This document shows, piece after piece, positions 41,365 through 50,713 of a stretch of 64,000 nt of DNA (positions within the stretch are counted from its first letter, which is position 1; each line of letters starts with the position of its first letter). The stretch lies in contig JBAZOO010000007.1 of assembly GCA_041648735.1 (NCBI GenBank), positions 51,786 to 115,785 on the forward strand, read 5' to 3'. The stretch is from JBAZOO01 sp041648735. GTDB lineage: Bacteria > Verrucomicrobiota > Lentisphaeria > Oligosphaerales > CAITYL01. The position numbers and the translations under genes are program-made. The notes beneath the pieces are model-generated. The model made no database searches. It worked only from the letters and a program-made list of their open reading frames with translations, and had not been told where the DNA came from.

Positions 41365-42822
41365 ATGACCGCGAATCGTCCTCCAACCCTCGCCCGGCTC
41401 GCCGGGATCGGCCTGCGCTGGCGGCTGCTGGCCGCCGTGGTCGCCCTGGCGCTGGCGGTCGCCGCCGCCACCGGCCTGGTCGGGATGCAGGCCGCGGGGC
41501 GGGTCATCGAACGCCGGCAGGTCGAAACCTCGGTGGCGCAGGCGGCGCGGCTCGTCGAGGAACTGCACCTGCCGCCCAGCGAGCTGATGCTGAAACGGCT
41601 GCGCCAGATCCTCGGCGGCGAGTTCGTGGTGGTGGCGGCCGACGGCCGGCTCCTGGCCACGACGCTCCACGGCGCGGCCCGGGCGGCGTGGCTGGCGCGG
41701 CCGCCAGCGGCGATCCCCGCCGCCGGCTCACTGCGGCTCGCGGGCATCCGCCATCGGCTGGCGCGGGCGCCACTGCGGGCGGACAAGGGCGGCGCCGCGG
41801 CACTGGTCATGCTCCTGCCCCATGACGCCACCCTCCCGGCCCGGCGCGAGGCCGTCTGGTGGATCCTCGCCGCGACCGGCCTCGCCGGCGCCCTGGCCCT
41901 GGGGGGCGGCTGGCGCCTGGCCGCAAGGGTGGCCGCGCCGGTCGAAAACCTGGCCGCCAGCCTGCGCCGCCTGGCCGCCGGCGTGGCCGCGGGGCAGGAG
42001 CCGGCGGCCGCCGCCGCCGCCGTGCCGCCGGCCACCGCCGCCGCGCCGCCGGAACTCCGCCAGCTCCAGGAGGCGTTCACCATTCTCGGCCGGGAGCTGG
42101 CCGAATCCCGCCGCCAGCTCACCCGCGCCGTGCAACTGGCGGCCGTCGGCCGGCTGGCGGCCGTGGTCGTCCACGAAATCCGCAATCCCTTGAGCGGCAT
42201 CAAGATGAATGCCCAAATCCTGGCCGGTGCCGGCCCGGCGCCGGCGGATCCCAGCCTCACCCACATCCTGCGCGAGATCGACCGCCTGGACCTGTTCCTC
42301 CAGGAACTGCTCGCCCTCGCCCAAGGCGCCGATGCCGGCCCGGTTCCGGCGGCGGGGGTTCCGGCGGCGGAACGGCCCGCCGCCGGCGACGCGGGGGAGG
42401 TCGCCCAGGCCGTCCTTGCCACCCTGCGCCCCAAGCTGGAGCGGGCCGGGGTCGCCGTCACCACCGCCTTCCCCAACCCCTGCCGGGTCGCGGCTGACGA
42501 ACGCCGCCTGCGCCAGATCTGGCTCAACCTGATCCTCAACGCCCTCGACGCCATGCCCCAGGGCGGCCAGCTCCAGCTCGGCGCCGCCCCCGATCCGGCC
42601 GACGCGCGCCGCTGGCGCTGCGAACTCCGCGACAGCGGCCCCGGCGTCCACCTGCCGCCTGGCCAGGAGCCCTTCGCCGCCTTTGTCACCGGCAAGCCCC
42701 ACGGCACCGGCCTCGGCCTGTTCGTCTGCGCCCGCCTGGCGGAGTCGCTGGGCGGCGCCATCGGCTACGAAAACCCGCCCGGCGGCGGCGCCCGCTTCTG
42801 GTTCACCCTGCCGCGAGGATGA
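41365..42822 (+). CDS. sensor histidine kinase
   Basis: A 485-residue membrane kinase. The first membrane segment is at about 18-42, then a periplasmic part of about 100 residues, a second membrane segment (WWILAATGLAGALALGG), a HAMP-like stretch and a DHp domain with H270 in VVHEIRNPLSGIKMN. The HATPase domain has the N-box LNLILNALDAMP, G1 DSGPGV and G2 GTGLGLFV. The ATG at 41365 with AAGGAA before it is preferred to that at 41341. It is six bases from the response regulator start, a NtrB/NtrC-like pair. The signal is unknown; satellite repeats lie in its promoter region. Confidence 0.9.
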   Translation: MTANRPPTLARLAGIGLRWRLLAAVVALALAVAAATGLVGMQAAGRVIERRQVETSVAQAARLVEELHLPPSELMLKRLRQILGGEFVVVAADGRLLATTLHGAARAAWLARPPAAIPAAGSLRLAGIRHRLARAPLRADKGGAAALVMLLPHDATLPARREAVWWILAATGLAGALALGGGWRLAARVAAPVENLAASLRRLAAGVAAGQEPAAAAAAVPPATAAAPPELRQLQEAFTILGRELAESRRQLTRAVQLAAVGRLAAVVVHEIRNPLSGIKMNAQILAGAGPAPADPSLTHILREIDRLDLFLQELLALAQGADAGPVPAAGVPAAERPAAGDAGEVAQAVLATLRPKLERAGVAVTTAFPNPCRVAADERRLRQIWLNLILNALDAMPQGGQLQLGAAPDPADARRWRCELRDSGPGVHLPPGQEPFAAFVTGKPHGTGLGLFVCARLAESLGGAIGYENPPGGGARFWFTLPRG

Positions 42823-42828
42823 CTATCC

Positions 42829-44220
42829 ATGCTCTCCCTCCTGATCATTGATGACGAAGAGGCGATCCGCTACGCCTTCTGCCGCCACTTCGCCGCCCGC
42901 GGCCATCGCGTCGCCGCCGCCGCCACCCTCGCCGCCGGGCTCGCCGCCCTCCAGCGCCAGCCGCCCGACCTGCTCTTCCTCGACCTCTGCCTGCCGGATG
43001 GCAACGGCCTCGACCTGCTCGCCCGGCTGCGGACGGAGCGCCCCGCCCTGCCGGTGGTGGCCATCACCGCCTACGGCTCCCTCGACACCGTGGTCAAGGC
43101 CCTGGAAGGCAAGGCGTTCGACTATCTCCCCAAACCCTTCGACCTGGCCCTGGCCGACGCCCTCGTCCGCAAAGCCGAAGCCGCCCTGGCCGCCGCGGCG
43201 GAACCGGGCCCGGAGGCCGGCGCCGTCCGCGACCGCTGCGGCTTCGTCGGCCGCTCCCCGGCGATCCAGGAAGTCTTCAAGCAGCTCGTCCGCGCCGCCG
43301 CCACCGACGCCAGCCTGCTCCTCCTTGGCGAGACCGGCACCGGCAAGGAACTGGCCGCCCGCACGCTCCACCAGCTCTCGCCGCGCCGCGCCGGCCCCTT
43401 TGTCGCCGTCAACTGCGGCGCGCTTCCCGAAACCCTGGTCGAAAGCGAACTCTTCGGCCACGCCAAGGGTGCCTTCACCGGCGCCACGGCCGACCGCCCC
43501 GGCCGCTTCGAGCAGGCTTCCGGCGGCACCCTGTTCCTCGACGAAATCGCCGACCTGCCGCTGCCGGCCCAGGTCAAGCTCCTCCGCGTCCTCGACACCC
43601 GCCAGGTCGAACCCCTCGGCGGCACCGCCGCCCGCGACGTTGATCTCCGGATCGTCGCCGCCACCAACCGCGACCTCCAGCGGGATGTCGCCGCCGGCTG
43701 CTTCCGCGCCGACCTCTACTACCGCCTCTGCGTCGTCCAAATCCGGCTCCCCCCCTTGCGCGAGCGCCGGGACGACCTCCCGCTGCTGGCCAGCCACTTC
43801 CTCGACCGCTTCACGGCCGGCCGCTGCACCCTCGCCCCCGCCACCCTCGACCGGCTGCGGGCCGCGGAGTGGCCGGGCAACGTCCGCGAACTCCGCAACG
43901 CCCTCGAACACGCCTGCCTCGCCGCCGGCGGCGCCGGCCCGCTGCTGCCCGACCATCTGCCGCCGTCCCTGCGGGGGGCGGCTGGCGGCACCGCGGCCGC
44001 CGCGCCCCCGGCCGCCGGGCCGGAGCTGCTGCGCCAATGGCTGGAAGCCCTCGCCGCGGCGGCGGACGCCCCCGGCCGCCTCTACGCCCGGGCCCTGGGG
44101 CTGCTGGAACAGGAACTCTTCCGCCTCGCCCTGGAACGCACCGGCGGCAACCGCTCCGCCGCCGCCGACCTCCTCGGCCTCCACCGCAACACCCTCGCCC
44201 GCAAGCTCGACGCCGGCTGA
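42829..44220 (+). CDS. NtrC-type sigma-54 response regulator
   Basis: A 463-residue regulator. Receiver domain at residues 1-120 with acidic pocket D8-D9 and phospho-acceptor D52 (LLFLDLCLPDGNG), conserved Thr in AITAYGS and Lys in YLPKPFD. AAA+ domain with Walker A GETGTGKE near 167, GAFTGA for sigma-54 contact and the LFLDEIADLPL segment. A Fis-type HTH ends the protein (GGNRSAAADLLGLHRNTLAR). It activates sigma-54 promoters when phosphorylated by the adjacent kinase. It is the last gene before the composite transposon. Confidence 0.95.
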   Translation: MLSLLIIDDEEAIRYAFCRHFAARGHRVAAAATLAAGLAALQRQPPDLLFLDLCLPDGNGLDLLARLRTERPALPVVAITAYGSLDTVVKALEGKAFDYLPKPFDLALADALVRKAEAALAAAAEPGPEAGAVRDRCGFVGRSPAIQEVFKQLVRAAATDASLLLLGETGTGKELAARTLHQLSPRRAGPFVAVNCGALPETLVESELFGHAKGAFTGATADRPGRFEQASGGTLFLDEIADLPLPAQVKLLRVLDTRQVEPLGGTAARDVDLRIVAATNRDLQRDVAAGCFRADLYYRLCVVQIRLPPLRERRDDLPLLASHFLDRFTAGRCTLAPATLDRLRAAEWPGNVRELRNALEHACLAAGGAGPLLPDHLPPSLRGAAGGTAAAAPPAAGPELLRQWLEALAAAADAPGRLYARALGLLEQELFRLALERTGGNRSAAADLLGLHRNTLARKLDAG

Positions 44221-44252
44221 CCCCCGCCCGGGCCAGGCACGGGGCGGGGCGA

Positions 44253-44260
44253 AAAAAAGT
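44253..44260. repeat. 8-bp target duplication, left
   Basis: AAAAAAGT directly outside the left end of the composite element. The same 8 bp lies directly outside its right end (54533-54540). Confidence 0.85.
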
Positions 44261-44672
44261 GGCGCTTCCGGCTTTTGGGTGGGTTGAAATCATGGGGTTG
44301 ATGGATATCGGTCGAGGCCGCCGCAGTGGAAAAGGTTGGTGATTTTCGCCGTGATGGCGTTGGCAATGCCCCGCCAGTGGTTCTTGAGGGTGTGCGCGGC
44401 CCTGCGCATCGGCGCCAGCCGGGAATGGGTGGCCCACCAGTGCCATTTCTTGAAGAAGGCGGGACAAGCTCGTCGGAGCCGGGCTGCCGCCTGTGGGTAA
44501 CTTCCCCCGCCCCGGCCGCGAAAAACCGGAGCTAATATCAGCTTGGGGACAAGCATGTTGCAAACGCCCGTGCGGGAAAACCGCGGACATTACCTTGGGA
44601 AAACCGCCCAGCATCGGCTACGTCACGCCCGGATTCGTGCTCATCCAGACCCACACAAACCCCGGAAGAGCC
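44261..44672 (-). mobile_element. ISL3-derived 412-bp element, left copy
   Basis: Terminal inverted repeats of about 24 bp (44261-44285 and 44649-44672). On the minus strand a remnant of an ISL3 transposase C-terminus is read: FFKKWHWWATHSRLAPMRRA, then TLKNHWRGIANAITAKITN, joined directly to LFHCGGLDRYP, the normal C-terminal end. About 40 codons between ITN and LFHCGGLD and nearly all of the N-terminal part are missing. A non-autonomous derivative. It matches the copy at 54121-54532 with about 18 differences by eye. Confidence 0.85.
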
Positions 44673-44786
44673 TCAAATTCCTATCAGTTCAGGGCGGCCA
44701 GACCAGCGGCAGCAGGAGGAAGGCACGCCATGGTTTGCCCGTCCCCTCGGCCACAATATGGCCCATGTCTCATGGCGGCCCTTCTG

Positions 44787-47486
44787 TCAGCTCTTGGCAC
44801 GCACCTCGTATCGAGCCGCCACCCCGGCAAGGGTCATCTGGTCTTGTATCTGGTCGTGGGGGATCAGCAGGTATCGCCACGGCTTGCCGCCGTTCTCCTT
44901 GGCGTGAGCCGTCGCGTGCTTGCACCAGGTCGCCGCCGCATCCGCCTTGGCAAGGACAACCTCGTCCGTCATCTCGTTCGCCCGCTTCGGTTCGCAGAGG
45001 AACTTCTCGGCCTTCGTCTCGACGACAAAGTCCGGCTCGTAGGACTCCTCGTGGCTGAAGTGAATCTGGAAGTCGCCCTTGGCAGGCTTGAACCACTTCA
45101 GGACATCGCCGTCGTTCTCGAGGATCACCGCGAACCGGCGCTCGGGGTCGGAATCGAACTTCTGGATCGGATAAAGGCACTTGCGGAACTCGCCGAAGAC
45201 CATCGTGCCGATGCGGTTGCGCTGGCCGTCCGGAATCACCGCGCGAAAATCCCGCACGTTCTCGTCGGCCGCGGCCGAGTAGTTGTTCGCCCGCAGCGTG
45301 TGGAAGCCCCGGGTCACATGGGCCTCGTAGGCGCTGGCCGACTCCTTGAAGTGCTGCCGCATCTGCGCGTGGATCAGGTTCACCAAGGTCTGCTGGTGGT
45401 ACTGAAGGACGTTAATCACGTCGTCCTCTTCCGCAAGATAGGCCCGCAACCGCGCCACGACCTGCCCGGCCAGCTTGTAGAGCAGCCCGGCGTGCTCGGC
45501 ATAGCTGATGTCGTCGAAATCGATTAGGCCACGCACCAGATAGTTCTCGGGGCGTTTCTCCTTGATGATGCCCGAACCCTCCCGCAGCCGATACCGCTGG
45601 TTCTCGTGCAGGTGCTGAATCAGAATGTCCTGGGCGACCGGCTGCAACTTGATGTTGCGAACCTCGAGCTCAAAGTCCTCATACTTGCAGGACACCTCGC
45701 CCTTGGGCACGACCACGATCTTCGGCACATCGATGGACAGCTCGCGGTACAGCGCGGTCGTCCTCTGCACCACCTCGGCCACGTCCACCGCCTCGCCGAT
45801 GCCTTCGAGCACGCCCTGCGCTGGCCGAACGATCTCCTGCACCTTCCGCACGATCTGCCGCTGGATCTCGGCGTCCTGGAGTTGCTCGCTACCCTTGAGC
45901 CGCTCGTATTGCTTGATGACCTGGTAGGTCGCCTTGGCGACCTCCTGTTCTTCCGGCCTCTCAAAAAGCTTCCTCTGCTCGACGGCGGGCTGTCCGCCGG
46001 CGGCAGGGCGGGCGGGGACGACACCGCCGGAGATGGCCTGCTCGAATGCGCTCTTGACCTCCACGGCCTTGCGGCCCGCCTCCGGGATGTCGCGCCCAAT
46101 CACCACGCCCGCCCGGATGATCGAATCCGGATCGTTGGCGTGGTCCACGATCTCCTGGAACTTGTCGTGCGAGACGATGGTCAACCGGTCCACGGCCGGC
46201 ACGCCCACGCGCTTGCCATAGGGCAGCCGCAGGCCGCGACCGATGGACTGTTCCACGAGCGTCCGCGAGTTGGCCGCCCGCAGCGGGACAATCGTGTAGA
46301 GGTTCGTCACGTCCCAGCCCTCTTTGAGCATGTTGACGTGGATGACGATCTCCACCGGGTTGTCGGCGTGTTCGACCGTCAAGAGCTGCTGGACGGTCTC
46401 GTCCTTCTCCTCGCCCCGGATATTCGAGTGGACCTGGATGACCTTGCCCTTGTATCGGCCCTCGAAGAAGGTGTCGCCCTCGATGAGCTGCTGGAGGGCA
46501 TTGGCGTGGGTCGTATCCGTCGCCACGACCAGCATGAACGGCTTGACGATCGGCTTGTCGTTGTTGCGGGCGTACACCTCCAGCTCGACCTTGGTGTTCT
46601 CGTGAATCCGCACGCCGTCCTCGAGCTTGACCTTCTCCAGCCCCTCGGCCGAGTAGGCGTTGGCATCAAAGTTCTCGCGGGTCGCCACGGCCGGTTCCTT
46701 GACAAATCCGTCGTCCATCGCCACCGCCAGCGGGTAGCTGTAGATCACGTTCTTGAACGGCACGGCCCGCCCGCCGGCCTCCACCTGCGGCGTGGCGGTC
46801 AGTTCCAGGCCCAGGATCGGCTTGAGCTCGTTGATCGCCCGCACGCCCGCCGTCGCCCGGTAGCGATGGCTCTCGTCCATCAGCATCACCAGGTCGTCCA
46901 GGCCCGCCAGGTAATCGAAGTAGCTCTGGCCGATGTACTCGCTCAGTCGCTTGATGCGGGGCGCGCTGCCGCCGCGCACTTCGCTGTTGATCTTCGAGAT
47001 GTTGAAGATGTTGACGTGGACGCCGTCGTCGAACAGCCACCCGCCACGAACACCCGCCCCGGACTCGTAATTGTCCCCCGTGATGATCACGGGCGGGGTT
47101 GTCGTGAACTCGCCGATGCCCTTGAAGACGTACTTCGGCGTGTTGGGCGTGAAGTCGGCGATCAATTTGTTGTAGATCGTCAGGTTCGGCGCGAGCACGA
47201 AGAAGTTCCTAATCCCTTTCGCCTGGTGCAGGTAGGCGATGAACGCGCCCATCAGCCGCGTCTTGCCCACGCCCGTGGCCAGGGCGAAGCACAGGGACGG
47301 GAACTCCCGCTCGAACTCCTCGAGCGTCGGGAACTCGCTCTTGATCGCCGCCAGCGCCGCTGCCGGGTCGGCATCCTTCGACAGCTCGGCGATCTCGCAG
47401 ACACGGGCGAGGATCTCCAACGATTCCCGCTGCGGCGGCCGCAGGCTCAGGCGATTGCTGATCGCATTGACGTGCTGGATCGCCAT
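44787..47486 (-). CDS. type III restriction enzyme Res subunit (helicase-nuclease)
   Basis: An 899-residue DEAD/DEAH-type protein. Walker A ATGVGKTRLMGAF at 70-82, DEAH-box variant LMDESHRYRAT near 220, and helicase motif VI region LVEQSIGRGLRLPYG near 420. A C-terminal nuclease motif near 835-850 (PDFVVET ... FLCEPK) fits PD-ExK. It translocates and cuts DNA unless Mod has methylated it. The ATG at 47486 lies two bases beyond the Mod stop with GGGAGG 9 bases upstream, so the two are coupled. It is the last gene of the composite transposon cargo. Confidence 0.9.
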   Translation of the reverse strand: MAIQHVNAISNRLSLRPPQRESLEILARVCEIAELSKDADPAAALAAIKSEFPTLEEFEREFPSLCFALATGVGKTRLMGAFIAYLHQAKGIRNFFVLAPNLTIYNKLIADFTPNTPKYVFKGIGEFTTTPPVIITGDNYESGAGVRGGWLFDDGVHVNIFNISKINSEVRGGSAPRIKRLSEYIGQSYFDYLAGLDDLVMLMDESHRYRATAGVRAINELKPILGLELTATPQVEAGGRAVPFKNVIYSYPLAVAMDDGFVKEPAVATRENFDANAYSAEGLEKVKLEDGVRIHENTKVELEVYARNNDKPIVKPFMLVVATDTTHANALQQLIEGDTFFEGRYKGKVIQVHSNIRGEEKDETVQQLLTVEHADNPVEIVIHVNMLKEGWDVTNLYTIVPLRAANSRTLVEQSIGRGLRLPYGKRVGVPAVDRLTIVSHDKFQEIVDHANDPDSIIRAGVVIGRDIPEAGRKAVEVKSAFEQAISGGVVPARPAAGGQPAVEQRKLFERPEEQEVAKATYQVIKQYERLKGSEQLQDAEIQRQIVRKVQEIVRPAQGVLEGIGEAVDVAEVVQRTTALYRELSIDVPKIVVVPKGEVSCKYEDFELEVRNIKLQPVAQDILIQHLHENQRYRLREGSGIIKEKRPENYLVRGLIDFDDISYAEHAGLLYKLAGQVVARLRAYLAEEDDVINVLQYHQQTLVNLIHAQMRQHFKESASAYEAHVTRGFHTLRANNYSAAADENVRDFRAVIPDGQRNRIGTMVFGEFRKCLYPIQKFDSDPERRFAVILENDGDVLKWFKPAKGDFQIHFSHEESYEPDFVVETKAEKFLCEPKRANEMTDEVVLAKADAAATWCKHATAHAKENGGKPWRYLLIPHDQIQDQMTLAGVAARYEVRAKS

Positions 47487-47488
47487 GA

Positions 47489-49276
47489 TCACTTGCCTCC
47501 CTTCGCGCCGGCGGCGTCGATGTCGAACAGCATCGCGCCCTCGTCCTTGCCTTTGCCGAACTTCCGGGCGGGCTTGCGGGCCGTGCCCCGGCTGGCAGTG
47601 TCCGGTGAAACGTCCGGTTCCAGCAGCAGTGCTTCTTCCGGCGGCGCTTCCGGGGGAGCGGGGAGGTTCTTGATCTCCAGCGAATAGTCGTCGTGCCCCC
47701 ATTCGCACTTCTTCAGCACGGCCTTGGGTATCTTCCTCACCGTCAGGTTCTCGAACTGGCTGGCATCGCAACCGAAGGCGCTGCAACAGATCAGCAGGCT
47801 GCGGTTGGGGCCGACCTCGTCGCTGAGCTTGGCCAGCATCTCCTTGGTCATCATCTGGGTGGTCACGTAGATGAAGTCGGTCTCGGAACTCCGGCCGTGC
47901 TGCCAGTACACCTCGGCGTTCGGCTCGAACGTGAAGCCTTCCAGCTTGCACATCGCCTCGGCCAGCATCCCGGCGTTGAACTCGGGGTTGATCACCGGGT
48001 TGCCCCATTCATCCGCGACGATCAGGGACGGCCCCAGCCGGTAGTAGCGGAACCCGCCGCCGCCCTTCCAGTTGACCGCCTTGCTGATCCCGCCCTGGTC
48101 CTGGCCGTCGATCACCTTCCTCAACCGTGGGATGATGTGGGTGTGGCAATGCTCGCCCAACTCCACCATGATCCAGCGGCGGCCCATCTTGTGCGCGACC
48201 GCGCCGGTCGTGCCGGAACCAGCGAAAGAGTCGAGAACCCAATCGCCGGGGTTAGTGGCAATGTGGATGATGCGCCGCAGAAGGGCCTCGGGTTTCGGGG
48301 TCTCGAATGCCGCCTTCTCACCAAAGAGCTTCTCCATCTCGCTTGATGCATGTTGGTTCAGACCGACATCGTGCCAGATTGATGGAGCAGACATCCCTTC
48401 TTTTGCCTCACTCATGAAGAGCTTGCGCATCGGTGTCTTCGCGGTTCCCTGCACGCCCCAATAGAGTCTCCGATCCTTCTGCAGTCGTTCCATTTCTTCC
48501 TTACTATGCCGCCAGCATGTTCCTTTTCGGGGCCATACCTCCTCACCCGTGTAGGGATTAGTGAAACCGTAGAAGAGGCTTTCCACATATCGGCCTCCCT
48601 TCCCATTTCCAGTCGTGTCTATCTTGCGGAAGGGACCACGCTCATCAGGGCCGTTCGGCTCAGGAAACACTCGGTACTGAGCGTTGGCCTTATCGGTTCT
48701 TGGCATGAGGTTGAATGCCTCTTCCGCAAGGGTCTTTCGGGAAGTCCCACTTTTAGAACATCCCCACACCAGAATGTGGTCGTGAATTGAGCCGATCCGA
48801 CGGTCGTTGGGCGGGCCATCTCGCTTCTGCCAGGCAATGTCCGCGATGAAACAGTTGCGCCCGAAAAGTTCGTCACAGACGACCTTGAAGTAATGGGCCT
48901 CGTTGTCGTCAAGGCTGACCCACAGGCTTCCGTCCGGCCTAAGAAGTCGCTTGATCAACTCAAGCCTTCCTGCCATCAGGTTCATCCATAGGCTATGCTC
49001 AACACCGTCATCATATTGCTCGAATGCCGAGCCCGTGTTGTAGGGCGGATCGATGAAGATGCACTTGATCTTGCCGGTGAACTCCTGTTCCAGCGCCTTG
49101 AGGGCCAGAAGGTTGTCGCCGAAGATCAGCCGGTTGTCGAAGAGGTCGTTCTCGCCGCCCCGCCGGGCGGCATGGTACGACTTGCCCGCATCCTCGATCA
49201 GGATCCGCGGCTCCAGCTTCGGCCGGTTCTCCTTGCCGATCCAGGTCAGTTCCAGCCGTGTATTGCTTTTCGCCAT
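47489..49276 (-). CDS. type III DNA methyltransferase Mod subunit
   Basis: A 595-residue beta-class N6-adenine methyltransferase. Catalytic motif IV DPPYNTG is at 76-82, ahead of SAM motif I DSFAGSGTTGAV at about 348, the order expected for type III Mod. The variable target recognition part lies between them. The C-terminal 70 residues are a charged linker. It modifies one strand of an asymmetric site and provides recognition for the Res subunit encoded just downstream. The site cannot be read from sequence. Confidence 0.92.
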   Translation of the reverse strand: MAKSNTRLELTWIGKENRPKLEPRILIEDAGKSYHAARRGGENDLFDNRLIFGDNLLALKALEQEFTGKIKCIFIDPPYNTGSAFEQYDDGVEHSLWMNLMAGRLELIKRLLRPDGSLWVSLDDNEAHYFKVVCDELFGRNCFIADIAWQKRDGPPNDRRIGSIHDHILVWGCSKSGTSRKTLAEEAFNLMPRTDKANAQYRVFPEPNGPDERGPFRKIDTTGNGKGGRYVESLFYGFTNPYTGEEVWPRKGTCWRHSKEEMERLQKDRRLYWGVQGTAKTPMRKLFMSEAKEGMSAPSIWHDVGLNQHASSEMEKLFGEKAAFETPKPEALLRRIIHIATNPGDWVLDSFAGSGTTGAVAHKMGRRWIMVELGEHCHTHIIPRLRKVIDGQDQGGISKAVNWKGGGGFRYYRLGPSLIVADEWGNPVINPEFNAGMLAEAMCKLEGFTFEPNAEVYWQHGRSSETDFIYVTTQMMTKEMLAKLSDEVGPNRSLLICCSAFGCDASQFENLTVRKIPKAVLKKCEWGHDDYSLEIKNLPAPPEAPPEEALLLEPDVSPDTASRGTARKPARKFGKGKDEGAMLFDIDAAGAKGGK

Positions 49277-49303
49277 AACGCTCTATTCTCCAGGATTTCC
49301 AAC

Positions 49304-49708
49304 TCAATGTTCGGTAATCACCTGGATGTCCGTGATTCCTACAAAATCCCGCGGGTTGTGTGTCACCAGGGGCACGCGATGGCGAACCGTGCAGGCGGCG
49401 ATCCAGGCATCGTTGGGTGCTATGGGGGTGCCATTGCGTTGCCGCTCTGCGACCAGACGCCCATAGCAACGGGCAATCTCGTGGTCGTAAGGAATGACGA
49501 CAAAATTCCGCAGCGTGGTCTCCAACTGATTTCGCTTAAGTTCTCCCCAGCGTGCCTTTTCAGCGCCGAAATAGAGCTCGCCGACGGTGATGAAGCTGAT
49601 GGCCAACAACTTGCCCTGAACGTGGGGCAAATAGGCCTGTGCCTGGACTCCACCGCGCATCAGGTAGGACACAATGCAGGTGTCAAGGATGATGTTCGCG
49701 TCGCTCAT
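49304..49708 (-). CDS. PIN-domain ribonuclease, VapC-like
   Basis: A 134-residue PIN domain. Acidic active-site residues are all in place: D9 (ILDTCIVSYLM), E44 (ITVGELYFG), D100 (IAPNDAWIAAC) and D121 (VTHNPRDF). Such proteins are usually toxins that cleave RNA when their antitoxin is lost. The start overlaps the stop of the upstream gene by ATGA at 49705-49708, so that gene is the natural candidate antitoxin. It lies inside the restriction operon, 27 bp ahead of Mod. Confidence 0.9.
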   Translation of the reverse strand: MSDANIILDTCIVSYLMRGGVQAQAYLPHVQGKLLAISFITVGELYFGAEKARWGELKRNQLETTLRNFVVIPYDHEIARCYGRLVAERQRNGTPIAPNDAWIAACTVRHRVPLVTHNPRDFVGITDIQVITEH

Positions 49709-50700
49709 GACGGATTCCCCCCGCGAATGGCGTGATGTCGCAGATCATCCACGGCCGACTCGAATCCGTCGTCCTCCTCGCCGGGCCACGTGCCGAACAA
49801 CGCACGAGCATCTTGTAATGGCGCGACATTCTGGGTCAGCGCCAGTTCATCAAGTGTCGGCGACTCCCAGAACCCACGGGACACCGGCGTTCCCTGCGGG
49901 AGTAACTCGGTTGCCTCGCCCTCGCGTCCTTCCAGCCGTTCGATGTCGTGAATCCTGACGCTGGCGATCTTGCCGGTCAGCGGGTCTTCCTTGGCTTCTC
50001 CAATGACACGCACGTAATGCAGGATGTCCTCCAGCACCTCCTCTTTCTGTTCTTTGTCGAAAAGGCACAATACTGGCTCGCCAACGCTCGGATGCACTCG
50101 GCATCGTGTGCCGTGCTCTTTGAAGTCAGCCATCAATAGCCGACCTTCGATGGTGCGGATATTGGTCTGCCGCCCCTTGATGCGCTCTTGTATCCGCCAA
50201 TAACCGACAGGCGTGAATGTTGTCTTGATCGGCGTGGCGCGATGGTTGAAGGTCAGCTCGATGTGTTCGAACCCCTGGTTGAAGAGCACGCCGGCATCTC
50301 GCCAGGCCATGAGAACACCGGCGTCATACCCCTTGGGAAGTCGCCCAGTCGCATCCGGCTTCTGAATTTCGCCAAGACCGCGAACGGCAGCTTCCAATAT
50401 CTCAAGACCGATGTCCATGTGCGGCAGCGAAGGGGTAGCTTGACGGCGTTCAAAACCGAGGACGGCCGCAGGGCTGCCCGCGGTCAACAGAACGAGGTCT
50501 AGTGCGACCTCGCCTTTGATACTTTCGGACGGTCGTCCCTGTCGCACGCTTTCGCTATCGCCACTGAGAACACGACCGATTCTTTGCAGGGCTTTATTGA
50601 AGTTCGACAGGAACCGCAGCAGATGTGCCACGGGGATCTTCCCAGGACCAACTGGCGTCCCGTCGAATCGAATCTTTAAGAGTGGTTCTTGTGCGTTCAT
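49705..50700 (-). CDS. unknown protein with antitoxin-like C-terminus
   Basis: A 331-residue protein with no domain I can name. The N-terminus (PLLKIRFDGTPVGPGKIPVA) and a central conserved-looking core (GYWRIQERIKGRQTNIRTIE, GRLLMADFKEHGTRCRVHPS) look like a compact mixed alpha/beta protein. The last 50 residues (SPTLDELALTQNVAPLQDAR, then ALFGTWPGEEDDGFESAVDD) resemble the C-terminal toxin-neutralising tails of small VapB-type antitoxins. The stop overlaps the PIN start (ATGA). GGGAG precedes the ATG at 50700. Infer: an enlarged antitoxin or a sensor fused to one, tying the PIN toxin to the restriction operon. Confidence 0.6.
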   Translation of the reverse strand: MNAQEPLLKIRFDGTPVGPGKIPVAHLLRFLSNFNKALQRIGRVLSGDSESVRQGRPSESIKGEVALDLVLLTAGSPAAVLGFERRQATPSLPHMDIGLEILEAAVRGLGEIQKPDATGRLPKGYDAGVLMAWRDAGVLFNQGFEHIELTFNHRATPIKTTFTPVGYWRIQERIKGRQTNIRTIEGRLLMADFKEHGTRCRVHPSVGEPVLCLFDKEQKEEVLEDILHYVRVIGEAKEDPLTGKIASVRIHDIERLEGREGEATELLPQGTPVSRGFWESPTLDELALTQNVAPLQDARALFGTWPGEEDDGFESAVDDLRHHAIRGGNPS

Positions 50701-50713
50701 CGTGCGGCTCCCT

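Noticed and set aside
44221..44260. terminator after the sigma-54 regulator
   Set aside because: A CCCCGCCC/GGGCGGGG stem is present but is followed by A residues, not T.
44261..44672. small hypothetical genes inside the 412-bp copies
   Set aside because: They are fragments of an ISL3 transposase; the two copies are frame-broken differently.
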